Of a stretch of DNA of 47,731 nt, positions 24,712 through 34,508 are shown in pieces (the first letter of the stretch is position 1; the number at the start of each line of letters is the position of its first letter). The notes beneath the pieces are model-generated. The model worked only from the letters and a program-made list of their open reading frames with translations, was not told the DNA's origin and did no database searches. Source of the stretch: Phycisphaera sp. TMED9. GTDB lineage: Bacteria; Planctomycetota; Phycisphaerae; Phycisphaerales; SM1A02. The position numbers were made by a program, and so were the translations under genes. Location of the stretch: assembly GCA_002167845.2 (NCBI GenBank), contig NHBO02000075.1:17557-65287 (forward strand). The letters are read 5' to 3'.

Positions 24712-26184
24712 ATGAACAAGACGCAAACCACTGACATTGACGGTGTTCCGGACGCTCATGGGGGATATCGGTCCCCATTGGAGACTCGAAACGCTTCCGC
24801 CGACATGCGGGTCGTCTTCTCGGCACGTCGCAAGTTCGGATATTGGCGTCGAATCTGGCTGGCACTCGCGGAATCCCAACAGGAGTTGGGGCTGCCCATC
24901 GATGCCGCGCAGATCGATGGCCTGCGTGCCGCGCTGGACGACATCGATTTCGAGGCCGCGGAGAAGCACGAACGGAATCTTCGCCACGACGTGATGGCAC
25001 ACGTTCATACGTTTGGAGATTGCGTCCCCGAGGCCGCGGGCATCATTCATCTCGGCGCCACCAGCCAGGACGTCGTCTGCAACGCAGACATCCTGATCCA
25101 AAGGGATGCGTTGAATCTCGTCGCAGGAAAGGTCGCCCGAGTGATCGACCGCTTCGCGGGATTCGCCGTGCGACACCGCTCGCTCGCGACCCTCGGGTTC
25201 ACCCACTACCAACCCGCGCAGCCGACCACCGTCGGAAAACGAGCGACCCTCTGGATGCAGGATCTGGTGATCTCACTCCAAGAGATCGAGCGCCTCCGAG
25301 ACGGCCTCCAACTTCGCGGAATGCGGGGCGCGACGGGAACACAGGCATCCTTTCTTGGCCTGTTCGATCGCGATGCGGAGAAAGTCGATGCACTCGAACG
25401 ACTGGTCGCCACCAAACTCGAATGGGATGCCGATCGAACCTGGCGAGTGAGCGGCCAGACCTATCCCCGACTGGCGGATGCGCAACTGCTCAACGGACTC
25501 GCCGTGACCGCCGCCGCCATTCACAAATGCTGCAACGATCTTCGGCTGCTCGCCAATCTCAAGGAAGTCGAAGAGCCGTTCGAAAAGAACCAGATCGGCT
25601 CCAGCGCCATGGCGTACAAGCGCAACCCGATGCGATGCGAACGCGCCACCGGGCTCTCCCGATTCGTCATGAATCTCGTCGGAAACGGACTTGATACGGC
25701 AGCGACCCAGTGGTTCGAACGCACCTTGGACGACTCCTCCAACCGCCGCCTGAGTATTCCAGAGGCGTTTCTCGCCCTCGATGGCGCACTCGACATCATG
25801 GAGAACGTCGCCGGCGGGCTCATCGTCAATGACCGAGTGGTCGAGGCCCACCTGGCAGCAGAACTCCCGTTCATGGCGACTGAAGACCTGATGCTGGAAG
25901 CAAGCCGACGCGGAGGCGACCGACAGATTCTCCATGAGGTGATCAGGACCGCGAGCATGGAAGCCGCCCATCGAATCAAATCCGAGGGTGGCGATAATGA
26001 TCTGCTTCAGCGACTCAAAGCCACGCCGGAATTCGCAGATCTGCCCTTCGATGACCTGATGGATCCCGCCCGATTCGTCGGGCGAGCCCCGGAACAGGTC
26101 GACGCTTTCGTGGCCGCGGAGGTGGATCCGATTCGCTCCCGCTACGCCAAGAATCTCCATTCCAAGGCAGATCTCAGGGTCTGA
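24712..26184 (+). CDS. purB: adenylosuccinate lyase, animal-type
   Basis: PurB acts twice in purine synthesis: it splits SAICAR and adenylosuccinate, releasing fumarate. The 490-residue protein has the family active-site pieces: LGATSQD near residue 114, H165 in FTHYQPAQPTT, and the fumarase/aspartase signature SSAMAYKRNP (297-306). The sequence follows animal ADSL much more closely than typical bacterial PurB: for example RHDVMAHVHTFGD, TGTQASFLGLFD, NLKEVEEPFEKNQIGSSAM and QWFERTLDDSSNRR have near-identical counterparts in human ADSL as I recall it. The ATG at 24712 has no ribosome binding site. Confidence 0.96.
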   Translation: MNKTQTTDIDGVPDAHGGYRSPLETRNASADMRVVFSARRKFGYWRRIWLALAESQQELGLPIDAAQIDGLRAALDDIDFEAAEKHERNLRHDVMAHVHTFGDCVPEAAGIIHLGATSQDVVCNADILIQRDALNLVAGKVARVIDRFAGFAVRHRSLATLGFTHYQPAQPTTVGKRATLWMQDLVISLQEIERLRDGLQLRGMRGATGTQASFLGLFDRDAEKVDALERLVATKLEWDADRTWRVSGQTYPRLADAQLLNGLAVTAAAIHKCCNDLRLLANLKEVEEPFEKNQIGSSAMAYKRNPMRCERATGLSRFVMNLVGNGLDTAATQWFERTLDDSSNRRLSIPEAFLALDGALDIMENVAGGLIVNDRVVEAHLAAELPFMATEDLMLEASRRGGDRQILHEVIRTASMEAAHRIKSEGGDNDLLQRLKATPEFADLPFDDLMDPARFVGRAPEQVDAFVAAEVDPIRSRYAKNLHSKADLRV

Positions 26185-26254
26185 GTTCCGAGTTCGAGAC
26201 CTTGATTGGCAAAAAGTGTAGCAACCCGGAAATCCTGCGTATTCGTGGCTAAAT

Positions 26255-26308
26255 GCAGCGATATGCTATCGATCTGCGGTGAAAAACGCCCTGGATTCCG
26301 ATCCGGGC
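26255..26308 (+). other. two consecutive bulged hairpins between purB and the Hc1-like gene
   Basis: Hairpin 1 (26255-26277) pairs GCAG-CGATA with TATCG-AT-CTGC around a TGC loop. Hairpin 2 (26288-26308) pairs GCCC-T-GGAT with ATCCGGGC around TCCG. No U-tract follows. It may be a purB 3' structure, a leader of the next gene or a small RNA. Confidence 0.35.
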
Positions 26309-26462
26309 TCGTTGGAATCTTGACCTCAGATCCTTCATATTGATCTTGAATCGGGCATCCGACCGATGGACTTCGTATCCTAGTCCAGAGATCCTGACGC
26401 TCGGTAGTGATCCTCCGAAGAGAATCCTGCCCGCTCAAAACCGCATGCAAGGAGCGCTTCGA

Positions 26463-26636
26463 ATGCAAGCCTATGAACACCTTCGGCAACTCATCGACTC
26501 TTGCCAGGATGACGTCCAGAAGGCCGCTGGCGGCAACAAGGCCGCGGGCACTCGTGTCCGCAAGGTCATGCAAGAGGTTCGAGAAGCCGCCAAGCAGCTC
26601 CGTTCCGACATTCTCGGAGCTCAGAAGTCCGACTGA
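26463..26636 (+). CDS. histone H1-like (Hc1 family) DNA-binding protein
   Basis: This 57-residue protein resembles the conserved core of the Hc1 (chlamydial HctA) family: a helix, then GNKAAGTRVRKVMQEVRE, then a Lys/Arg-rich helix. In related short bacterial versions the GNKAAGxRVRK motif is the hallmark. It probably binds and compacts DNA. The chlamydial lysine/alanine-rich tail is missing. The ATG at 26463 was chosen because AAGGAG sits 8 nt upstream; longer readings would place that site inside the gene. A strong terminator follows at 26681. Confidence 0.8.
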   Translation: MQAYEHLRQLIDSCQDDVQKAAGGNKAAGTRVRKVMQEVREAAKQLRSDILGAQKSD

Positions 26637-26680
26637 TTCCTGATTCAGGGATCGAATGTGAGCAAGAAGTACGAATCACA

Positions 26681-26727
26681 ACGACGCCGCTGCCTCTCCG
26701 AGGCGGCGGCGTCGTCTCTTCCTTTAA
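26681..26727 (+). terminator. terminator after the Hc1-like gene
   Basis: A 15-bp stem (26681-26695 with 26701-26715, one G-T wobble) with a 5-nt loop CTCCG is followed by a pyrimidine-rich tail CTCTTCCTTTAA. It is a good Rho-independent terminator and isolates the small gene from the FabZ-like gene downstream. Confidence 0.75.
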
Positions 26728-26842
26728 TCCCGGACACCACCCGAAAGACCGGGGCCGCGAATCGACACCCCCCAAGGGTTGATCGACTAGAGTCTCTCGA
26801 ATCCTGGGAGAACCCCCCGAGGCCCTTCACCGGAACCTACCT

Positions 26843-27322
26843 GTGCCAGCCGAACCGCTTTTCGACTACTCCAACGCCGACTTCGACCACCCGATGGCAG
26901 ACATCGAGGCGGTCAAGAAGATCAACCCGCATCGCGGCGAGATGATCCAGATCAATGGCGTCGCCCATTGGACCGACGACTTTGCCCAGGGCGTTGGCTG
27001 GCGAGACGTCCGAGACGACGAGTTCTGGGTTCCCGGCCACATCCCGGGAAGACCACTGCTCCCGGGCGTCCTGATGATCGAGTCAGCGGCCCAGCTTTCG
27101 AGTTTCATCCACATCAAGGGTGCGCCTCCCGAGGGAAGTGGTTTCCTGGGATTCACCCGATGCGACGAGTGTGCCTTCCGGGGCCAGGTGATTCCCGGCG
27201 ACCGACTCATCCTCCTGGCCCAGAGCGTGACCCGGAACCGACGCCGGTTCATCAGCAAGTGCCAGGGATTCGTCAACGACAATCTGGTGTTCGAAGTCAC
27301 CGTGACCGGCATGCAGGTCTGA
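26843..27322 (+). CDS. FabZ-like (3R)-hydroxyacyl-ACP dehydratase family protein
   Basis: This 159-residue hotdog-fold protein carries the FabZ active site: H66 in VPGHIPGRPLLPGVLMIE and E80 in IESAAQ, with the exact 14-residue spacing of FabZ (His54/Glu68 in P. aeruginosa numbering). An INPHRGEM segment matches the usual PHR motif. It would dehydrate hydroxyacyl-ACP in fatty acid synthesis, or a related acyl substrate. The start is a GTG at 26843; an ATG at 26894 (residue 18) is equally possible and nearer to the normal FabZ length. Confidence 0.85.
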   Translation: MPAEPLFDYSNADFDHPMADIEAVKKINPHRGEMIQINGVAHWTDDFAQGVGWRDVRDDEFWVPGHIPGRPLLPGVLMIESAAQLSSFIHIKGAPPEGSGFLGFTRCDECAFRGQVIPGDRLILLAQSVTRNRRRFISKCQGFVNDNLVFEVTVTGMQV

Positions 27323-27404
27323 TCGCGACCGCATCCGGCCTCGGGAGGACGTCCTCCCAGACCCTCGCGTCCGACCACCAATCGAGTGGATCACCCACAG
27401 ACGC

Positions 27405-28433
27405 ATGAAGCTACCCCCTCTTCGTTTCGATCCGATCCTGAAGCCCCGAGCCTGGGGTGGTGATCGCCTGCGTCGCTTCGGCAGGTCCTTTGCGGAGACG
27501 ATGACGATCGGCGAGTCCTGGGATCTTGCCGACCTTCCCGATTCGATCGACCAGGGCCGATCTTCCATCGCCGACGGACCGCATGCGGGACTCCGGCTGC
27601 ATGACCTGATCCAACGCGACGCCAAGGCTGTTCTTGGCTCGCTGGCCGAGGTGCCATCGCGTTTCCCGCTGCTCATCAAGCTCCTCGACGCCAGACAGAA
27701 TCTGTCGGTCCAAGTGCACCCGGACGCCGCCTACGCCGAAAGACACCCGGATGCATTCATCAAGAATGAAGCCTGGTTCGTTCTGGAGGCCGACGCGGAC
27801 TCGGCCATCTACCGGGGGATCGATCATTCACTGGATGCCAGCGACTTCCGGAGGATCGCTCGAACCGGCGAGGGGATGCTGGAACACCTCATCCGCATCC
27901 CGGTACGGCGGGGTGATTGCGTTCGGCTTCCCAGCGGAATCTGCCATGCCCTCGGAGCCGGAGTACTGGTGGCCGAGGTGCAGACTCCAAGCGATACGAC
28001 GTTCCGGGTCTGGGATTGGAATCGGGACGATCCCGAACGACCGCTGCATATCGACCAGGCGATGGAGTGCATGCGATTCGGCGACGATCAGGACGACGGA
28101 AGACCAGCGATCACCCGCCTCGATGAGATTCCTCCCGTCGAGACGTCCGGGTTCCGGCGACGCCGGCTCTGCCTCACGCCCGACTTCACGATCGACCACA
28201 TCGAACTCACGCCCGGCGATCACGCCCTGACGATCGGATCGACACCCCAGGTCCTGCTGGCCGTCGACGGGGCCGGCGTGGTTCACGACGCACAGGCGAG
28301 GAAGACCCGATTGCAGACCGGCGATACCGTACTCATCCCCTCGTCCTGTGATGAACCGGTGATTCAGACCGAGAGCTCGATGTCGCTTCTGCAGATCGAT
28401 GTTCCACCTCGACCCGGAATCATGCTTGCCTGA
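27405..28433 (+). CDS. manA: mannose-6-phosphate isomerase, class I
   Basis: ManA interconverts fructose 6-phosphate and mannose 6-phosphate, leading to GDP-mannose and glycans. The 342-residue protein has the short Bacillus-type form: KPRAWGGDRL near the start, LLIKLLDARQNLSVQVHPDA with the metal ligands, GICHALGAGVLVAEVQTPSD, and FRVWDWNR. It begins 82 nt after the FabZ-like gene and is followed 48 nt later by a beta-helix protein, so these may be co-transcribed. Confidence 0.94.
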   Translation: MKLPPLRFDPILKPRAWGGDRLRRFGRSFAETMTIGESWDLADLPDSIDQGRSSIADGPHAGLRLHDLIQRDAKAVLGSLAEVPSRFPLLIKLLDARQNLSVQVHPDAAYAERHPDAFIKNEAWFVLEADADSAIYRGIDHSLDASDFRRIARTGEGMLEHLIRIPVRRGDCVRLPSGICHALGAGVLVAEVQTPSDTTFRVWDWNRDDPERPLHIDQAMECMRFGDDQDDGRPAITRLDEIPPVETSGFRRRRLCLTPDFTIDHIELTPGDHALTIGSTPQVLLAVDGAGVVHDAQARKTRLQTGDTVLIPSSCDEPVIQTESSMSLLQIDVPPRPGIMLA

Positions 28434-28481
28434 AGGACCGTCTCACTGCACCCTCCAACTCCGCGGAGCACCCGGCACCAC

Positions 28482-29663
28482 ATGCAGCCTCCCCAGTCGC
28501 CATTCCCGATCGGCGTGTTGAAGACGGTCTTCGTGACGGCCCTGGCGCTCCTGGTCCAGTCCGCCTCGGGGGTCGACCACGTCCTCGCGCCGACGGACGC
28601 ATGGCCGACATCTTCGGCCATGTCCCCCGGCGATCGGATCTACCTCACCCCGGGGTACTACAAGGATGTCCCGGTCATCACCTACCGGGGAAGCGAAGCA
28701 TCGCCGATCACCATCTCTTCGGTTGACGCGAGCCAACCGGCGACGATCGTCGGCGGAGCCACCTGGGGTCTGGATGTCCGAGGCGGCCAGCACATCCGGA
28801 TCTCGACGCTCATGGTGCTGTCCGGCCAATCCGGAGGCATTCGACTGAGCCGTGGCGATGCGGGTCCGGCGAGCTCCATCATCCTCGAAGACAATTACGT
28901 CATTCCCAAGCCGGGAGACCCGACCAGGGTCGGCATTGATCTCGACGGTGTGGAGGATGTCCGACTCCTGAACATGAGAGTGGACATCTGGAGTCGGGCC
29001 GCCGTCCAGATCCGGGATGGCCGGAACATCGAGATCCGAAAGCTCAAGATTCGCGGGGACTACGACGCCGCGATCGGCGTTCGCGTCAACGACGCCGTCG
29101 ACGGCCTCAGAATTCTCGAGTCGTCGCTCCTCACCATCGGTGGTTCCGGGATCGCCGTCGGCATGACGACGGGCCCACCACCGGCATCGAAGCCCGAGAC
29201 TCCGATGCCGCCCGCGACTCGAAACGTCCGAATCGAACGATGCGTGATCGAACGTGTGGCGATCCCGTTCACCGTCGCTTCCGCTTCAAACGTCGTCTGC
29301 GACCATTGCACGATCGTGGAACCCCGGAGTGCCGCCTTTGAACTCCGAGCCGTGCCGGATGGCTGGGCTTCCGCCTCCGACATTCAGATTCAAGACAACC
29401 TGATCTGGTGGAGCGTCAATGGCCTCAAGAGATTCCTGATCGACGAACAGCCCGATGGCGAGTTTCAACTGGGCTCGAATCTCTGGTGGGCCGCGGAGAT
29501 GCCCGCCGCGATCGAATGGCTTGGCGGGTTCCCAACCAACGCTCCGCCACAGGTGGTCGACGTCGATCCGAAACTGATTCCTCGCACCGCCCGCGCCACC
29601 GATCCCGCCGCACGAGGTTTCGGGCATCTGGGGATTCCGAAGGAACCCCTGCCCTCACCTTGA
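28482..29663 (+). CDS. secreted right-handed beta-helix protein
   Basis: This 393-residue protein has an N-terminal signal peptide (LKTVFVTALALLVQSASG). The body shows repeated short strands of the kind found in parallel beta-helix proteins such as pectate lyases (DPTRVGIDLDGVEDVRLLNM, GRNIEIRKLKIRG, TRNVRIERCVIERV). The opening GDRIYLTPGYYKDVPVITYR with SPITI is common in carbohydrate-active beta-helix proteins. It may bind or cleave a polysaccharide; no catalytic residues can be assigned with confidence. Confidence 0.75.
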   Translation: MQPPQSPFPIGVLKTVFVTALALLVQSASGVDHVLAPTDAWPTSSAMSPGDRIYLTPGYYKDVPVITYRGSEASPITISSVDASQPATIVGGATWGLDVRGGQHIRISTLMVLSGQSGGIRLSRGDAGPASSIILEDNYVIPKPGDPTRVGIDLDGVEDVRLLNMRVDIWSRAAVQIRDGRNIEIRKLKIRGDYDAAIGVRVNDAVDGLRILESSLLTIGGSGIAVGMTTGPPPASKPETPMPPATRNVRIERCVIERVAIPFTVASASNVVCDHCTIVEPRSAAFELRAVPDGWASASDIQIQDNLIWWSVNGLKRFLIDEQPDGEFQLGSNLWWAAEMPAAIEWLGGFPTNAPPQVVDVDPKLIPRTARATDPAARGFGHLGIPKEPLPSP

Positions 29664-29730
29664 ATCGACGATCTCCCGATCTTCGACGGAGATAACTCCG
29701 GGGGACCCGAACGAACATCGTGGCCACTCG

Positions 29731-29736
29731 TATACT
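29731..29736 (+). promoter_or_regulatory. -10 box TATACT, 7 nt before the ATG at 29744
   Basis: TATACT differs from the consensus TATAAT by one base and lies 7 nt before the ATG, so the message is probably leaderless. No -35 box is obvious. Confidence 0.5.
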
Positions 29737-29743
29737 CCTTGCC

Positions 29744-30100
29744 ATGAACGTCCGTGGACCCATCCCGTTCAATGCCGCTGCCGCCTACGGTCTGGAGCGA
29801 TCCGGCCCGACTCGGCCCGCGACGCCGCTCCCCGGAACCACACCAACCATCAGGCCCGACATCGTCGACCTCGTGGACACGAAGAGCGGCCCGTCCACGG
29901 AACTCAAGAGTCTGATCGCCGGTGTGGTGCGCAGCGATATCAATCGCGGCGCCGGCTTCGATGGAGACCCCGCCTCCGCGAGCCCGCCCCGACCGGAACC
30001 GCCGCAGGCCGGCGGCCTGCACCTGTATTCCCGCGATGCCGACCGGCTCGAGGTCGCCACCCGAGTCGAACTGGGGCGCCACCTCGATCTCAAGGCCTGA
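29744..30100 (+). CDS. unknown 118-residue protein, Pro-rich
   Basis: I do not recognise this protein. It starts MNVRGPIPFNAAAAYGLER, continues with a Pro/Thr-rich stretch, a short helical segment (STELKSLIAGVVRSDINRG), another Pro-rich linker, and ends LEVATRVELGRHLDLKA. No signal peptide or membrane helix is visible. The ATG at 29744 follows a TATACT box by 7 nt; a GTG at 29720 is the only longer option. The composition is that of a small, partly disordered regulatory or structural protein. Confidence 0.6.
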   Translation: MNVRGPIPFNAAAAYGLERSGPTRPATPLPGTTPTIRPDIVDLVDTKSGPSTELKSLIAGVVRSDINRGAGFDGDPASASPPRPEPPQAGGLHLYSRDADRLEVATRVELGRHLDLKA

Positions 30101-30119
30101 TCCCCTCGAGACCTGCTTT

Positions 30120-30148
30120 CGGCCCCGAAACAGATCGCTCCGGGGCCG
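30120..30148 (+). terminator. hairpin downstream of the unknown gene
   Basis: CGGCCCCG (30120-30127) pairs with CGGGGCCG (30141-30148) around a 13-nt loop. No U-tract follows, so it is at best a weak terminator. Confidence 0.35.
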
Positions 30149-30238
30149 GATCACGACGGCCCGTCCTCGGTTCTGCGAACCACCCCCCCGAACCATCACG
30201 AATCACGCATCAGCAGCCCGCTTCTTGGGCTCCGACGG

Positions 30239-30267
30239 TTGAGGAGTGGCCTCCGGGCGGGTATTCT
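30239..30267 (+). promoter_or_regulatory. sigma70-type promoter of atpD
   Basis: TTGAGG (30239-30244), a 17-nt spacer and TATTCT (30262-30267) match the consensus at four or five of six positions each. It lies 138 nt before the atpD ATG and supports separate transcription of atpD. Confidence 0.6.
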
Positions 30268-30399
30268 CCGCGACTCAGGAAACGGCTTCCCCCGGCTCGA
30301 TGAGCCGGTCAGACCGCTCCTGATTTCGCCGTTCTCTCCCCTTTCGGCACGACGTCGATCGGGACGAATTTCATCCCCTCGCCACCCCAGGGAGCTTGA

Positions 30400-31848
<1,449 letters not shown>

Positions 31849-31883
31849 CCTCGCGACCCCCATCGGCTTCAACAGCAACCTCG

Positions 31884-31924
31884 GAACCGGCGACTGTCAG
31901 ACGACATTCGCCGGTTCTTTTTTT
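31884..31924 (+). terminator. Rho-independent terminator of atpD
   Basis: A perfect 10-bp stem GAACCGGCGA / TCGCCGGTTC (31884-31893 with 31908-31917) has an inner TGTC/GACA extension, and a run of seven T follows. It is the best terminator in the window. Confidence 0.9.
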
Positions 31925-31954
31925 CGAGCCCCAAACGGCTCGACTCGATCGCCA

Positions 31955-32377
31955 TCATCTGCTCCGAGGAGGTGCTGCCGACGGAAAAAGGGGAGTCTCC
32001 CCTCCCTGATCAACGGATCCATCGCCGCCGTCTTCAACCCGGATCGGCCGTCTCGTCCCCTGGACCACCCCGTCGACATCGAACCAGACGACCCACACGC
32101 GATCCGGAACGAACTCTGGAAATGCCGCGGCGTTGGCCAATGAACTCAGATTGTCGGCGTACTGCCAGCGACCACCGTCGAGTCGGGCGCCGTGCTCATC
32201 CAATCGCGGCGGGATGCGGACCGAGGGATCTCCGAGCTCCGCCCGGACCTCGTCAGGGGTCATCCCGGGCCGAACGCCGTCGAAGCCCTGCTGCAACTGG
32301 GTCATGCAGCCGGAGAAGACGACCATGCATGCGACCAGCGAACATCTTCGAGCACGGGCCAAGGTTCTTCGGATCAT
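31955..32377 (-). CDS. predicted lipoprotein (BamE/SmpA-like region)
   Basis: This 140-residue protein has a lipoprotein signal: arginines, a hydrophobic run and a lipobox ending FSGC at Cys24. The following segment GFDGVRPGMTPDEVRAELGD resembles the start of the BamE/SmpA/OmlA fold, in which xGMTxxEVxxxLG is usual. It would sit in a membrane facing the periplasm. The ATG at 32377 was chosen because it gives a compact signal peptide and lies 6 nt after a TACGCT box; ATGs at 32407 and 32416 are in frame. Confidence 0.7.
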   Translation of the reverse strand: MIRRTLARARRCSLVACMVVFSGCMTQLQQGFDGVRPGMTPDEVRAELGDPSVRIPPRLDEHGARLDGGRWQYADNLSSLANAAAFPEFVPDRVWVVWFDVDGVVQGTRRPIRVEDGGDGSVDQGGETPLFPSAAPPRSR

Positions 32378-32383
32378 CTCCGG

Positions 32384-32389
32384 AGCGTA
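32384..32389 (-). promoter_or_regulatory. -10-like TACGCT, 6 nt before the lipoprotein ATG
   Basis: TACGCT on the minus strand is 6 nt from the ATG at 32377 and overlaps the region of the divergent peptidase promoter. A leaderless start is likely. Confidence 0.4.
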
Positions 32390-32401
32390 GCCGATCACCG
32401 C

Positions 32402-32407
32402 TACCAT
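32402..32407 (+). promoter_or_regulatory. -10-like TACCAT, 7 nt before the metallopeptidase ATG
   Basis: TACCAT precedes the ATG at 32415 by 7 nt with no ribosome binding site. Only 37 nt separate the two divergent start codons here. Confidence 0.4.
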
Positions 32408-32414
32408 CTCAGCC

Positions 32415-34397
32415 ATGACCACTCTTGAACTCCCCCCCACGTCGTTCCTCACCACCGAAAACCTCTCCCACACCGTCGACGGAATCGTGGCGGCCCATGG
32501 CGAGGCATCTCGCGAAGATGCCACCCGAGGCGTCCACCAGTGCGGGGTGCTCTGGCGGCAGTCCGACGGCGATGCCGAGGCCTTCACTCGATTCTGCCTT
32601 GATCACTTCGCGGCCGGACCGGAAGACCGCACCCGGCTGCTCGATCGGATGGAAACGGTGCTCGAGCAGGTTCGTGGCCATCTCTACGAGATGAGACGGA
32701 ATCTCCGTCGATGGAGCGACCTCGTTGGCGATTCCCTTCCGGAGACCGATTCGGCATTCGCCACCTTCGATCCGGCGCCGGACCTCGCCGAGCAGTTCTA
32801 CGACCAGAAACTCGCCTTCATCACGCTGCTCAACTTCGAGAAGTCGACGCTCACCGACATGCTCGACGAAGGCGGCGACTGGGATGCCGCTCGATGGGCC
32901 GAAGCCCGGATCTCCGGGTCCTTCGGCCCCCGAATCCCCAAGGAGGTCGCCGACCTCGCCCGGGATCTTCACTTCAAGAGCTACCACTGGGTCTCGAATT
33001 TCCACGTCCCGGTCGGAACGATGACGGACACCACCGGCCGAAGATGGTTCGAGTCGGATCGCGCCCTGCTCGCCCACTGGCTCATCCGCGAGGAGGTGAA
33101 GGGTGGCTACAACGACCCCGACGGGCTCCACAAGCAACGAGCGCTCGCCTGGGTGATGGGTCGTCACATCGACGGCACGCTCCCGGTCGCCGTCATGGAT
33201 CGGACGTCGACCGACGACTGGGATCCGGCGACCAACACCATCGGCGGTGAAGACCCGGGACCACTGCTCGATCTGGTCCGCTACGAGCACTGGATGAACA
33301 ACGTGCGGATCGCACGGGCGCTCGACGAACATCATCCGGACCACCCCACCGCGATCGATCGGAAGTTCGGTCTCGAACGAGAGATCCCGGAGCAGGAAGT
33401 CGAGCAGCTCCTCGTCGATCTTCTGGCCGCTCCGGTCCGCAAGGAACTCTCAGCCCTGATCTCAAAGCGACTGGGGCGTCCCCTGGAAGCGCATGACATC
33501 TACTTCGACGACCTCTTCGAGACCCGCGATGCGGAGGAGATGAATGCCGAAGTCAGCCGGCTCTGCCGGGACGAGACGGAGTTTCAGGCCAAACTCCCGG
33601 AGATTCTTCGGGGTCTTGGCTGGCCCGAGGAAGACGCCGACTTTCTCGGCTCGCGGGTCCGCGTCGAGATCGCCCGAGGCTCGGGCCATGCCATGCGACC
33701 TCAACTCGCCGAGTACGACGCCTGGCTTCGTACCAATCGACTCAAGGACCAGCTCGGCTGGGACGGATTCGACACGGGAATGCACGAGCTCGGCCACAAC
33801 CTCGAACAACTCTGCTCGACGTTCTTCGTCCCACGGACCGCCCTCCGAGGCGTCCCCAACACCGCTTGTACCGAAGCCTTCGCGTTCCTCTATCAATCAC
33901 TCGGAAAACGGGCGCTCGGCATCGAAGACGCCGCGGAAGCCGAGCGGGCATATCACGAGGAGACCATCGCCTCCATGCTCATGGCGTGCCAGATCGCCGG
34001 GCCGAGCCTCGTCGAGCTTCGAACCTGGAGGTGGATCTACGACGCCGGCGACGCGTGCACGCCGGAAGGCATCCGCGAGAATCTGCTTCGAAACGCCCGG
34101 GAAGTCTGGACCGAGTTCTTCCAGGAGCACTTCGGGGATGATCCGTATCACATCCTCGGGGCCTATCAGCACATGCTCGGACATCCGCTCTACCTTCCCG
34201 ACTACGCGATCGGCCGAACCATCAGTCACCAGATCCGAAGTCACATGCAAGGGAAGGACCTCGCGGCCGAAACGAAGCGGATCTGTTCGATCGGCCGCGT
34301 CACTCCCGACGCGTGGATGCGATCAGCCGTGGGTGGCCCCCTCTCCGCGGCCCCACTGATTCATGATGCCGCCGAAGCCCTTCGGGAGATCGAGTGA
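32415..34397 (+). CDS. M3-like zinc metallopeptidase
   Basis: This 660-residue protein has a gluzincin site: HELGH at 457-461 and a probable third ligand E487 in CTEAFAF, 26 residues later, close to the spacing of oligopeptidase F/thimet-type (M3) enzymes. The surrounding mostly helical sequence, MHELGHNLEQLCSTF, fits that fold. It lacks a signal peptide, so it is probably a cytoplasmic oligopeptidase, but the N-terminal 400 residues do not match a subfamily I can name. A terminator follows at 34445. Confidence 0.75.
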   Translation: MTTLELPPTSFLTTENLSHTVDGIVAAHGEASREDATRGVHQCGVLWRQSDGDAEAFTRFCLDHFAAGPEDRTRLLDRMETVLEQVRGHLYEMRRNLRRWSDLVGDSLPETDSAFATFDPAPDLAEQFYDQKLAFITLLNFEKSTLTDMLDEGGDWDAARWAEARISGSFGPRIPKEVADLARDLHFKSYHWVSNFHVPVGTMTDTTGRRWFESDRALLAHWLIREEVKGGYNDPDGLHKQRALAWVMGRHIDGTLPVAVMDRTSTDDWDPATNTIGGEDPGPLLDLVRYEHWMNNVRIARALDEHHPDHPTAIDRKFGLEREIPEQEVEQLLVDLLAAPVRKELSALISKRLGRPLEAHDIYFDDLFETRDAEEMNAEVSRLCRDETEFQAKLPEILRGLGWPEEDADFLGSRVRVEIARGSGHAMRPQLAEYDAWLRTNRLKDQLGWDGFDTGMHELGHNLEQLCSTFFVPRTALRGVPNTACTEAFAFLYQSLGKRALGIEDAAEAERAYHEETIASMLMACQIAGPSLVELRTWRWIYDAGDACTPEGIRENLLRNAREVWTEFFQEHFGDDPYHILGAYQHMLGHPLYLPDYAIGRTISHQIRSHMQGKDLAAETKRICSIGRVTPDAWMRSAVGGPLSAAPLIHDAAEALREIE

Positions 34398-34444
34398 GAC
34401 GTCCACGGTCGTGGAAGCAGTCGAGAATCCAACCGCAATGAAGA

Positions 34445-34476
34445 ACGGGCCACCCCGGTGAGGGGCGGCCCGTTTC
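34445..34476. terminator. hairpin terminator between the peptidase gene and iscA
   Basis: ACGGGCCACCCC (34445-34456) pairs with GGGGCGGCCCGT (34462-34473), 11 of 12 positions, around a 5-nt loop; TTTCGTTT follows on the plus strand. It lies between convergent genes and may serve both directions. Confidence 0.65.
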
Positions 34477-34508
34477 GTTTCTGGAATCACTCGACGCGCT
34501 GGGCGGTA

